From Providencia sneebia DSM 19967 (GTDB lineage: Bacteria; Pseudomonadota; Gammaproteobacteria; Enterobacterales; Enterobacteriaceae), in assembly GCF_000314895.2 (NCBI RefSeq), contig NZ_CM001773.1, positions 1 through 60,439 on the forward strand: a stretch of 60,439 nucleotides of DNA, written 5' to 3'. Shown one piece after another: positions 1 through 7,753 of the stretch. The translations under genes and the position numbers were made by a program. Every line of letters begins with the position of its first letter. Position 1 is the first letter of the stretch. The notes beneath the pieces are model-generated. The model was given only the letters and a program-made list of their open reading frames with translations, made no database searches and was not told the DNA's origin.

Positions 1-1
1 A

Positions 2-48
2 AAGCCCCTATCCAATAAACTAGGGTCAGTTCATCAGGACAGAGGCTC
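2..48 (-). terminator. Terminator-like hairpin downstream of integrase 1
   Basis: On the minus strand a stem CCTCTGTCC / GGATAGGGG (two G-U pairs, about 23-nt loop) is followed by CTTT. Its loop carries a segment, CCAATAAACTAGGGTCAGTT (12-31), that recurs at 15,321-15,340, and its stem resembles the hairpin at 15,714-15,748. It lies downstream of integrase 1 and probably closes its transcript. Confidence 0.45.
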
Positions 49-149
49 TTGCTTTGGTGGAATATGGGTTACAAACTAAAATGCATTATAATAAAACGGT
101 GATCATGATTACGTTTTTAGGCATAAGCTATTCTGAAATTACTTTATTT

Positions 150-206
150 TGGCTTTCCAAAGAATCCATGTAGTCGGCATACTACCGCATTATTTGACTT
201 CTCAGA
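150..206 (-). pseudogene. Remnant of a tyrosine integrase C-terminus
   Basis: The minus strand encodes a stretch resembling the end of P4-type integrases (YADYMDSLES). It is interrupted by a TAG exactly where related proteins have a tryptophan codon before YADY. The same kind of remnant lies at 15,804-16,061 downstream of the second integrase. It is too short to be functional. Confidence 0.4.
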
Positions 207-242
207 TTGCAAATGGATCTCCTATATGACATGGTTAAAGTC

Positions 243-1508
243 TTAGTGATTCATTGGATTATTAAACTTGGCAAAATCAAAGGGTGAAATAGTTTGTTCC
301 TGATTAGCATCCAAATAATCCGCCCACCACTGTACCATCAATCGCCTTTCCTCAATATGTTCGGCTTTATGGATATAAGCAGCACGAACGGAATTACGCT
401 CTTGATGGCTCATCTGACGTTCTACTGCATCCTTAGACCACAACCCTGATTCAATTAATGAGCTACATGCCATCGTTCTAAAACCATGCCCACAAATTTC
501 AATTTTGGTATCATAACCCATGACGCGTAAGGCTTTGTTCACAGTATTTTCACTCATTGGTTTAAAGGGATTATGAGCGCCCGTTAGGATCAATTCATGT
601 TCACCCGTCCATGCCCAAATTTCTTTCAGTATAATGATGGCTTGGTGGCTAAGGGGAACTAAATGCGGAGTGCGCATTTTAGCGCCTCTGTATGAGAATT
701 TAACACCGGATATAGGCTTTCGCTGAGCAGGAATAGTCCATAAGGCTTTATCGAAGTCAATTTCAGACCAACGCGCATAGCGAAGTTCGCTTGACCTAAT
801 AAACACTAATAAATTTAACATCACGGCTAGGCGAGTGACGGGCTGCCCTTTATAAGCATCGATACGGGCAATGAGTTCAGGTAGACGGTCAAGATTAAGA
901 GCTGGACGGTGTTGGCGTTGTACAGTCGTTACAGCCCCTGCGGTATCAATAGCAGGGTTATAGCCAATAATACCTGATTGCACCGCATAACGCATGACAG
1001 CAGCGATACGTTGCTGTAAACGCGCAGCGATCTCATAAATCTTTTTACTTTCTGCTGCGCGGATAGGGATCAGTAGATCAGGTGTTTTGAGGGTAGTGAT
1101 ATCACGTAGACCAATGTATGGGAATACATGTGACTCCAAACTCTTTAAAACCTTTTCACTGTGTGATTCAGACCATTTTTTATTGCTGGCATGCCATTGT
1201 CTTGCGATGGTTTCAAAAGAGAGATTAGCATCTGAGGCCGCTTTAGCCACACGTTTTTGTTCGCACGGATCAACACCGTTAGCAATCAGTTTTCTGGCTT
1301 CATCGCGTTTAAGCCTTGCTTCAGATAAAGACACATCAGGGTATAAACCTAAGGCTAAGGTTTTCTCTTTACCTAAGTGACGGTAACGTAATCGCCAATA
1401 TTTAGAGCCATTGGTATGAACGAGTAAATGCAGACCTGCACCATCGGTGAGTTTATAAGATTTGACATCGGGTTTAGCGACCCGAATTTTAGCGTCAGTC
1501 AGTGCCAT
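243..1508 (-). CDS. P4-type tyrosine integrase (int1)
   Basis: A 421-aa tyrosine site-specific recombinase of the P4/CP4-57 kind, which inserts genomic islands at tRNA 3' ends. The N-terminus (MALTDAKIRVAK) is the DUF4102 arm-binding domain, a SAM-like core-binding domain follows, and the catalytic half carries Arg in RSSELR, the HGFR box, a His in MSHQERN and the nucleophile Tyr in AAYIHKAE. All catalytic residues are present, so it is probably active. AGGAAG precedes the ATG at a suitable distance. It is the same length as the integrase at 16,134-17,399, and the stretch from CGHGFRT to LDAN is identical in protein although the DNA differs at many synonymous sites. A tRNA-Phe 3' fragment lies just upstream at 1,704-1,733, suggesting its natural target. 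Confidence 0.93.
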   Translation of the reverse strand: MALTDAKIRVAKPDVKSYKLTDGAGLHLLVHTNGSKYWRLRYRHLGKEKTLALGLYPDVSLSEARLKRDEARKLIANGVDPCEQKRVAKAASDANLSFETIARQWHASNKKWSESHSEKVLKSLESHVFPYIGLRDITTLKTPDLLIPIRAAESKKIYEIAARLQQRIAAVMRYAVQSGIIGYNPAIDTAGAVTTVQRQHRPALNLDRLPELIARIDAYKGQPVTRLAVMLNLLVFIRSSELRYARWSEIDFDKALWTIPAQRKPISGVKFSYRGAKMRTPHLVPLSHQAIIILKEIWAWTGEHELILTGAHNPFKPMSENTVNKALRVMGYDTKIEICGHGFRTMACSSLIESGLWSKDAVERQMSHQERNSVRAAYIHKAEHIEERRLMVQWWADYLDANQEQTISPFDFAKFNNPMNH

Positions 1509-1530
1509 AGTCAGCTTCCTGAGAGATAAA

Positions 1531-1603
1531 GTGGGTACAAAATTCTATCGAACCAGTGTATACCCGCAATTGTACCCACGCAATGGGGTTGATGTGGGTA
1601 GAA
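1531..1603. repeat. Putative integrase-1 arm-type sites
   Basis: GTGGGTACAA (1,531-1,540) is repeated in exact inverse as TTGTACCCAC (1,570-1,579) and again, with one change, as GTGGGTAGAA (1,594-1,603). Short repeated inverted sites between an integrase start and its att core are what arm-type integrase sites look like. The assignment is inferred. Confidence 0.5.
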
Positions 1604-1672
1604 TCGAGTAGAATTCAGTTGAGTTGAAACTTTGGGAGAGTGTTGATTTTAGCGGGCCTTACAAACAAAAAC

Positions 1673-1690
1673 AGACGTCGGTTGACGTCT
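1673..1690 (-). terminator. Palindrome downstream of the tRNA-Phe fragment
   Basis: AGACGTC-N4-GACGTCT, on the minus strand followed by GTTTTTG. The identical 18-mer follows the intact tRNA-Leu gene at 17,685-17,702, where it is a good terminator. It was probably part of a tRNA transcription unit or att region. Confidence 0.6.
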
Positions 1691-1703
1691 ATTGATAATA
1701 AGG

Positions 1704-1733
1704 TGGTGCCCGGACTCGGAATCGAACCAAGGA
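1704..1733 (-). other. tRNA-Phe 3'-end fragment (att site for int1)
   Basis: The minus strand matches the last 30 nt of enterobacterial tRNA-Phe: T stem CTTGG/CCGAG around loop TTCGATT, acceptor strand TCCGGGC, discriminator A and CCA. The rest of the tRNA is missing; sequence further 5' is unrelated. This is the usual shape of an attachment-site duplication left by an integrase that targets the tRNA-Phe 3' end. The integrase at 243-1,508 is the obvious partner. Confidence 0.75.
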
Positions 1734-1834
1734 TACGCGTTCTATACCAACTTTTTATTGATTAACAGTCGGTTACGTTTTCGCTTCGAGGAGCAATGTA
1801 CCACTGTTTTGTACCGTTTTTCAAGTTTTTTATG

Positions 1835-1862
1835 ACCAGCTAGACGTTATAATCTAGCTGGT
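1835..1862. repeat. Perfect 10-bp inverted repeat
   Basis: ACCAGCTAGA and TCTAGCTGGT flank an 8-nt loop. It sits just past the stop of the Sel1-like fragment but has no U-tract on either strand, so it is either a weak terminator or a protein site. Confidence 0.5.
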
Positions 1863-1907
1863 GGATGTGTTAAAGTACCCGTTTGATATCTACTCCAGTT
1901 ATGATAA

Positions 1908-2114
1908 TTACTTTGAATCCGCTTTTTGTTTCCAATATAGTTGCCTAGCATCGTCAATATCGAATGTGCCATCTGGTTTTTCCTTCATCGTCACAAGTAA
2001 CATTGATTCGCCTAGGTAATATTGTGATGCTTTATCACCTCGATTAGCTGCATCTTCCAGCAGTTCGATAGCTTTTTCTGTATTTTGTTCAACAAGATAA
2101 CCTCGTTCATGCAT
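1908..2114 (-). pseudogene. Sel1-repeat protein, C-terminal fragment
   Basis: A 68-aa reading frame whose first 40 residues (KAIELLEDAANRGDKASQYYLG) fit one Sel1-like tetratricopeptide repeat with the usual A-x-x-G-x-x-x-A-x-x-x-L-G pattern. Sel1 proteins normally carry several repeats and a signal peptide; here there is about one repeat and no signal, so it is probably the tail of a larger gene cut by island rearrangement. The stop side runs into an inverted repeat at 1,835-1,862. The function of the parent gene cannot be told. Confidence 0.5.
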
Positions 2115-2298
2115 GATCCAGAAGATCCAAAAGAAACAGTCCGTTCACTCATTTCCATTGCAATGAGTAATCAACTACAATGCAAAGGTAGCCATACTCC
2201 GCAGTCTACTTTGACTCAGGTTCTTAGTACAAATACCTATAAACAAGATTATGAATTGACGTATCAAAATGACAGTTTTGAAAATATGTCTCAAGTGT

Positions 2299-2324
2299 CC
2301 TAGATAACTAAGATCATCTAGGAT
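2299..2324 (+). promoter_or_regulatory. Inverted repeat containing the ribosome site of the type IIG gene
   Basis: TCCTAGAT (2,299-2,306) and ATCTAGGA (2,317-2,324) form a perfect 8-bp inverted repeat with a 10-nt spacer. The AGGA that serves as Shine-Dalgarno for the ATG at 2,331 lies in the 3' arm. It could be an RNA hairpin that hides the ribosome site, or an operator; both are inference. Confidence 0.5.
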
Positions 2325-2330
2325 AGTTCC

Positions 2331-5300
2331 ATGAGAAAAAGTAGACTCAGTCAGTATAAACAAGCACGGTTAGTGGAATTATTAATGACTAAAAAAAAGC
2401 TATTACAGGCATTGGTTGACAAATATCAAAAAGATATAGATTTTTACCGTTCTGCCAAATACAACGAAACGCAGCTAAGAACTGACTTCTTAGACCAACT
2501 TTTTTCGATACTTGGTTGGGACATTACTAACGCAGCAGGTAAACCCACAAATGAACGTGAAGTTCTTGTTGAAGAAGGGTTAAAGGCAAAAGCTGGTGAA
2601 AATACGAAAAAACCAGACTATACGTTTAGATTATTCTCTGAACGTAAATTCTTCCTTGAAGCAAAAAAGCCAAATGTAAATGTATCAACCGCAATAGAAC
2701 CTGCTTTACAGGTTAGACGATACGGTTTTACAGCCAAGTTGAAAATCTCTGTCTTATCGAATTTCGAATATACAGCGATTTATGATTGCTCTAACCCTGT
2801 TAAAGAAACTGACACAGTAGCGAACTCTCGAATCAAACTTTATCATTTCACTGAACTGGTTGATAATTTTGACGAAATTAACAAACTGGTCGGTCGAGAA
2901 AGTGTTTATACTGGTCAATTCGATAATGAATGGTTAGAAATCGAAAATAAGATACTAAAATTCAGTGTTGATGATCTATTCCTAAAGCAAATCAATGATT
3001 GGCGTTTGCGTCTGGCAAGTGAATTTTTGCAGATTAAAAAGGAACTTTCAGAAGAAGAGTTAAACGATCTCGTACAAAACTATATTAACAGTATCGTATT
3101 TCTCCGTGTCTGCGAAGATCGAGATTTAGAAGACTACGAAACTCTTTATCATTTTGCTCAAGCGAAAGATTTTCAATCTCTGGTAAATAAATTAAAATCA
3201 TCTGATAAAAAATATAATTCAGGGTTATTTGCATTAGCATATATTGACGAGTTGATTAACAATGCTGATTCTTGTATCTGGAGTATTATAGAACAACTCT
3301 ATTTCCCACAAAGCACATATTCTTTCTCTGTGTTTTCTTCTGATATATTAGGGAATATATATGAAATATTCCTGAGTGAAAAAGTTCGTGTCGATGAGTT
3401 TGGAAACGTTAAGATTCAACCAAAAGAAGAACATATTGACAGAGATGTCGTTACAACACCTACACATATTGTAAAAGAAATTATCCGTAATACTGTCGTA
3501 GAATACTGTAAAGATAAATCAGACGTTGAGATTCTGAATTCTAAATTTGCTGATATAGCTTGTGGTTCTGGTGCGTTTATTATTGAAGTGTTTCAATCTC
3601 TTCAAGATATTTTAGTGGATTATTACCTGAAACATGACAAATCTAAACTACAACAGCTATCAGAGCATACATATAAACTAAAACTTCAAGTAAAGAAAGA
3701 AATCCTTTGTAAATGCATCTACGGTATTGATAAAGACTATAATGCAACTAAAGCTTGTGCTTTTGGCTTATTACTAAAACTTCTTGAAGGTGAAAGTAAA
3801 GAAACTATTGGTAATACTACTCCAATTTTACCTGCGCTTGATGCAAACATTTTATTCGGTAATAGCCTGATAGATAGTAAAGACAAAGTTAAACAAGAAG
3901 ATGTTTGTACAATAAATCCGTTCGATTTACTTGACCATCAGTTTGATGTAATTGTTGGTAATCCTCCTTACATGGCAACTGAACATATGAATCAGTTAAT
4001 ACCAAAGGAGTTTGAGATTTATAAGAAAAAATATAAATCAGCATTTAAACAGTTTGATAAATACTTTTTGTTTGTTGAACGTTCAATGCAAGCTCTCAAA
4101 CAAAATGGGTATTTAGGTTATATCCTGCCGTCTAAGTTTATTAAAGTCGGTTCAGGTAAAAATCTTCGTAAACTATTGTCAGATAATAAGTATTTGTCTA
4201 AGTTCATTTCTTTCGGCTCGTATCAAGTATTTCAGAACAAAACAACCTACACTTGCCTGTTGTTTCTAAACAAAGCTGACCATGATGACTTTTCTTTCTA
4301 TGAAGTGAAGGACTTTAAAAAATGGTTAACACGTGAAGATAAATCGTTGCTTTCAAGTACATATCAAACAAGCTCTCTTGATTCTGATACATGGGTTCTT
4401 GAGAAAAAAACCAATGATATTTTAAACTTGATGTCCTCAAAATCTAAACCATTGGGCGATATTGTAGGGAAAACCAATGTCGCAAATGGCATTCAGACAA
4501 GTGCTAATAAATACTACATCCATAAGGAAATAAAAACGGAAAATGGTTTTGTTTATTTCAAATATGATGGTGTTGTTTATCATATCGAAAAGGAATTGAC
4601 TCGTCCTTATTTTGAAACAAATCGTAATGGAGAGGATAGTTTCTATACTTATAAAGACCTTGAGCCTAACTCCTTTGTGGTTTATCCATATAAAAAAGTA
4701 GGTAATAAAATTCAGTTTATTGAATATGATGAACTGAAACTACACTACCCTAAATTATTTGAGTTTTTGCACGTTGTTAAAGTTCATCTAAATCATAAGA
4801 AACGTTCTATTAAACCAGACCCAACGGGACCTAACGAATGGTACAGATACGGACGAAGCCAAGCGTTAGAGAACTGCGATGTTGACCAAAAGCTGATTGT
4901 CGGTGTGCTGTCGAATGGTTATAAATACAGTATCGATAATCATAGAACATTCGTTTCTTCTGGCGGCACTGCAGGTTATAGCATTATTAACGTCCCTAAT
5001 GACGTTAAATACTCAATTTACTATATCCAAGCAGTTCTTACATCAAAGTACCTTGAATGGTTTGCTTCAATCTACGGTGAGATTTTTAGAGGTGGATTCG
5101 TAGCTCGTGGGACAAAGGTTCAAACGAGAATGCCTATACCAACCATTGATTTTGATGATCCTAAAGAGAAAGCTACTCACGATAAGATCAGTCTACAACA
5201 GCAGTCTTTGAACAGATTGTACGGTCAAATTCAAAAAGCTGGTGATAGAGAAAAGATTATACTTGAAAGGCAATTTGAACAAGAAAAAGCCAAAATGGAC

Positions 5301-5381
5301 GATCTGATTAAGGATCTCTATGACTTGGGTGATTTAGATTCAGAAATCCCAACTGTGGAAGACCTTTATAAAAACCTTTAA
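2331..5381 (+). CDS. Type IIG restriction enzyme-methyltransferase (Eco57I-like)
   Basis: A 1016-aa single-chain restriction and modification enzyme. The N-terminus carries a PD-(D/E)XK nuclease signature: D96 in KPDYTF and E110-A-K112 in FFLEAKKP. A helical linker leads to an adenine-N6 methyltransferase with SAM motif I DIACGSGAF near residue 408 and catalytic NPPY at 544-547. The last 350 residues look like an Eco57I/TaqI-type target recognition region. Known Eco57I-like systems pair such an enzyme of about 1000 aa with a separate methyltransferase of about 540 aa; the same pair is here, with the methyltransferase gene convergent. AGGA 6 nt before the ATG at 2,331 supports this start; M19 (2,385) is an alternative. 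All catalytic residues seen are intact. Recognition sequence cannot be read from the sequence. Confidence 0.9.
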   Translation: MRKSRLSQYKQARLVELLMTKKKLLQALVDKYQKDIDFYRSAKYNETQLRTDFLDQLFSILGWDITNAAGKPTNEREVLVEEGLKAKAGENTKKPDYTFRLFSERKFFLEAKKPNVNVSTAIEPALQVRRYGFTAKLKISVLSNFEYTAIYDCSNPVKETDTVANSRIKLYHFTELVDNFDEINKLVGRESVYTGQFDNEWLEIENKILKFSVDDLFLKQINDWRLRLASEFLQIKKELSEEELNDLVQNYINSIVFLRVCEDRDLEDYETLYHFAQAKDFQSLVNKLKSSDKKYNSGLFALAYIDELINNADSCIWSIIEQLYFPQSTYSFSVFSSDILGNIYEIFLSEKVRVDEFGNVKIQPKEEHIDRDVVTTPTHIVKEIIRNTVVEYCKDKSDVEILNSKFADIACGSGAFIIEVFQSLQDILVDYYLKHDKSKLQQLSEHTYKLKLQVKKEILCKCIYGIDKDYNATKACAFGLLLKLLEGESKETIGNTTPILPALDANILFGNSLIDSKDKVKQEDVCTINPFDLLDHQFDVIVGNPPYMATEHMNQLIPKEFEIYKKKYKSAFKQFDKYFLFVERSMQALKQNGYLGYILPSKFIKVGSGKNLRKLLSDNKYLSKFISFGSYQVFQNKTTYTCLLFLNKADHDDFSFYEVKDFKKWLTREDKSLLSSTYQTSSLDSDTWVLEKKTNDILNLMSSKSKPLGDIVGKTNVANGIQTSANKYYIHKEIKTENGFVYFKYDGVVYHIEKELTRPYFETNRNGEDSFYTYKDLEPNSFVVYPYKKVGNKIQFIEYDELKLHYPKLFEFLHVVKVHLNHKKRSIKPDPTGPNEWYRYGRSQALENCDVDQKLIVGVLSNGYKYSIDNHRTFVSSGGTAGYSIINVPNDVKYSIYYIQAVLTSKYLEWFASIYGEIFRGGFVARGTKVQTRMPIPTIDFDDPKEKATHDKISLQQQSLNRLYGQIQKAGDREKIILERQFEQEKAKMDDLIKDLYDLGDLDSEIPTVEDLYKNL

Positions 5382-5439
5382 ACGTCCAGAAAAAATCAAT
5401 GCAGCTTTTTAGCTGCATTGATTCTCTAACTTCATGTAT

Positions 5440-7065
5440 CTATTTGCGTAATCTTCTATCTCTGAGCTTTTTCCATATCTCTACAAGTTTTTCATTCTCT
5501 TCTTGAGTAAAACCAAGCTTACCTAAGATTAGTGAGCCTTGTTGTCGAATCACACTTTCGATTTGACCATCCTTAATCAACTCGTTCAGTTCATCAGCGT
5601 TATGTTCTAACCCGTCAATGATCGGTATACAGAGCTTTTCTATCTCAGATGGAACCAGTTCAAGAACACCACCACCGTAAAAGCGCCCCTCAAGCTCGGC
5701 TGTAATGGCCGTTAGAGGGTTCAAAAAACTACAAACCAAGTTCTCAGCACTCGTAAAAGTTGAAGAAACACGATAAGCAGTATCAGTTGTGTACGCTCCA
5801 ACCTTGTTATGGATTAAGCGTGGTGCATCTTGACAACGCTTTAACATACCAATCTCTGTACTATAGACAGAAGGAACTTTAAACCAAGGCTTACGTATGC
5901 GGCACTTATAACGCTTGTGATACTCTTCTGCTTCTCCTAATGCAATGTAGCTTTTGACATCTTCGGAAAGGTCTTGATACTCGTCATCTATATATAAGAA
6001 ATTAGTCGGCAAACCTTGCGTTTGGTTTTCAACATGCTGTTTTTCATCATAGATAATGCCAGGGCAATGTTGGCTTCTGCCAAACATAGGGTGAGCGTAA
6101 CGTTCTAATCCGTATGACTCAACTGTCTCATTATCAACGAGAAAATACTTGTTTGCACCTGTCACAATACCCACATCGACTTTTGCTATATCTTTAAACT
6201 TATGAACATCAGGGTGAGCAATTACTTTTTTGATTAGCCTAAGTTCATCAATGTCGAGAGTCGCTTTTGTCCATTTTCCTTCAACTGTTTCACCGTTTAT
6301 TCCAACAGTGTTATCAAAGAGCAAGTCGGGGTCATCTTGAAGGAATTCAAAACCACTAACACTAACAATCCCTACACCTTGGGATGTTTCATCAGGATCT
6401 TGTTTTTTTTCTGCGAGAATAATTACCGCACCTTGCAGAGTCTCTTCAAACCAAATTTCTTTAGGATCGATTATTACAATCTTAGAACAAATATGACCTA
6501 AATAGCTTCTAAGAGACTGAGCGTGCATTACATGACTGATCTCAGATGGTATGACCATTCCCATTCTTCCACCTTCTTTGAGAAGGGCTAATGAAGATAG
6601 TAGGAATGGAACCCAAGCATTAGTATGCTTTGTAAATTTAAGGTCGAGTTGTTCAAAGACCAATTGAGCCTGTTCTTGAAAATTCTTTTCTAAGAACTGA
6701 TAACGGATGAACGGTGGATTACCAAGAACACCATCAAAAATCGTTTGTTGTTTCTTGAGTTGTTCATTCGCCCATACAAGAAAGTCTCCCTCTGTGACAG
6801 TCGCGTTGTTAAGGTTGTTTACTTTACAACGATTAAGAGCTTTAGATGCTTCTGTATCGAACAATTCAAAGCAAGATAGTTTGATATTTGAATCACAATT
6901 ATTATTAGCTACAGCTTGAATAAATACGCCATCACCACAGCTTGGTTCAAGTATGGTTGTAGGATTGTTGCTCAACACCCACTTTGTTACATAATCAGCT
7001 AAATTTTGTGGTGTATAATAGCCACCTCTTAATTTTTGTGAGGTTTGATCTGCTTTAAACTTCAT
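5440..7065 (-). CDS. Adenine-N6 DNA methyltransferase of the Eco57I-like system
   Basis: A 541-aa class I SAM-dependent methyltransferase that should protect host DNA from the neighbouring type IIG enzyme. Motif X GGYYTP is at residues 14-19, motif [12 protein letters not shown] at 38-48 and catalytic NPPF at 116-119, the gamma-class order of adenine methyltransferases. The C-terminal half (near [10 protein letters not shown]) probably reads the target. It is transcribed towards the type IIG gene and its stop is 58 bp from that gene's stop. Its start is 24 bp after a 50-aa ribbon-helix-helix gene, so the two probably form one operon. In Eco57I-like systems the separate enzyme methylates both strands whereas the bifunctional one modifies one; that division of labour is assumed here. 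Confidence 0.9.
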   Translation of the reverse strand: MKFKADQTSQKLRGGYYTPQNLADYVTKWVLSNNPTTILEPSCGDGVFIQAVANNNCDSNIKLSCFELFDTEASKALNRCKVNNLNNATVTEGDFLVWANEQLKKQQTIFDGVLGNPPFIRYQFLEKNFQEQAQLVFEQLDLKFTKHTNAWVPFLLSSLALLKEGGRMGMVIPSEISHVMHAQSLRSYLGHICSKIVIIDPKEIWFEETLQGAVIILAEKKQDPDETSQGVGIVSVSGFEFLQDDPDLLFDNTVGINGETVEGKWTKATLDIDELRLIKKVIAHPDVHKFKDIAKVDVGIVTGANKYFLVDNETVESYGLERYAHPMFGRSQHCPGIIYDEKQHVENQTQGLPTNFLYIDDEYQDLSEDVKSYIALGEAEEYHKRYKCRIRKPWFKVPSVYSTEIGMLKRCQDAPRLIHNKVGAYTTDTAYRVSSTFTSAENLVCSFLNPLTAITAELEGRFYGGGVLELVPSEIEKLCIPIIDGLEHNADELNELIKDGQIESVIRQQGSLILGKLGFTQEENEKLVEIWKKLRDRRLRK

Positions 7066-7089
7066 CGTCTACCTTCGAAAAGCTTTGAA

Positions 7090-7242
7090 TTAGTTCAGAT
7101 TTTTTTCTTTTATGTGTTTCTGTGCTTTGTCTACGAACCAATCTTTGAGTGTCTGCTGTTCCATTGCAAGAATGGAATAAAGCGTTTTCTTTAGTTCAGG
7201 TTCAACTTCGAGGACTATGCGCCCTGATTCACCCTTTGCCAT
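7090..7242 (-). CDS. Small ribbon-helix-helix protein, putative control protein
   Basis: A 50-aa frame, shorter than usual gene-finding limits. It starts MAKGESGRIVLEVEPELKK, with AGGTG 6 nt upstream of the ATG. The layout is that of a ribbon-helix-helix regulator: one beta strand (GRIVLEV, 7-13), helix 1 (PELKKTLYSILAMEQQ, 15-30), a Thr turn, then helix 2 (LKDWFVDKAQKHI, 32-44). Such proteins bind DNA as dimers through the strand. It lies 24 bp before the methyltransferase gene, and the palindrome at 7,251-7,277 covers its own leader. The likely role is autoregulation of the modification operon, replacing the HTH C-protein known in other systems; this is inference. A toxin partner is not seen, so an antitoxin role is less likely. 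Confidence 0.75.
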   Translation of the reverse strand: MAKGESGRIVLEVEPELKKTLYSILAMEQQTLKDWFVDKAQKHIKEKNLN

Positions 7243-7250
7243 ACGAGCAC

Positions 7251-7277
7251 CTATGTAATGTATGTTATGTTACATAG
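7251..7277. promoter_or_regulatory. Candidate operator of the restriction-modification operon
   Basis: CTATGTAA (7,251-7,258) and TTACATAG (7,270-7,277) form a perfect 8-bp inverted repeat separated by 11 bp, with further TATGT/ACATA-like steps inside. It starts 9 bp upstream of the ribbon-helix-helix ATG and overlaps its ribosome site, a good position for autorepression. Confidence 0.55.
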
Positions 7278-7448
7278 AATACATTGGATCGATCTGGACC
7301 TAAAGATAAAATGAGAGCTAAATTTTAGAGGAGTGTTGTATTAACAAATCTTTTTTCACCATAAAGTTTGCAATGCTTCTCTTCTTTGTTTGTCTTATGA
7401 CCGATCAGCTCACCGTCATATTGATCTATTCATAGAGCTGAATCATAC

Positions 7449-7468
7449 TACTGTATAAGTATACAGTA
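7449..7468 (+). promoter_or_regulatory. LexA (SOS) box
   Basis: TACTGTATAAGTATACAGTA matches the enterobacterial LexA consensus (TACTG-TA rich-CAGTA) over the whole 20 bp with a perfect CTG...CAG core. It ends 12 bp before the umuD-like ATG. The site is intact although the gene behind it is truncated. Confidence 0.88.
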
Positions 7469-7480
7469 ACGTGATTTTTT

Positions 7481-7753
7481 ATGAAAGTAATCCCACTTTT
7501 TTCCTCTGCTGGTATCACGGGCTTTGAGAGTCCTGCCGCTGAATACAACCAATTAGATCTATCTCTCGATGAGCTACTTGTCGAACGTCCTTCAAGCACG
7601 TTTTTAGGCTTTGCTCAAGGTGAATCGATGATTGACGTGGGGATTTTTGACGGTGATTTGCTGATAGTAGACCGTTTTCCAGTAGCAAAGCATAACGATG
7701 TTATGCCATCATTGGCTGACACAGGGATAATTTATTTATTCGCTAATAAATGA
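7481..7753 (+). pseudogene. umuD: Truncated umuD (SOS mutagenesis protein)
   Basis: The first 75 or so residues match UmuD, the LexA-like S24 peptidase that becomes a subunit of DNA polymerase V: SPAAEYNQLDLSLDELL, then SMID with the catalytic Ser, then GIFDGDLLIVDR. After about AKHNDV the sequence loses similarity and stops at residue 90, so the C-terminal half with the catalytic Lys is missing; a full UmuD is about 140 aa and umuC should follow. The Cys-Gly cleavage site of E. coli UmuD is also absent (TGFESP). The stop overlaps the end of the convergent dalR gene by 22 bp, which marks a recombination junction. It is almost surely inactive. Confidence 0.8.

Noticed and set aside
2085..2303. 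Plus-strand frame of 64-72 aa ending just before the type IIG gene
   Set aside because: It overlaps the Sel1 fragment, has no clear ribosome site and no recognisable motif; its end overlaps the start of the candidate control hairpin. It may be gene debris.
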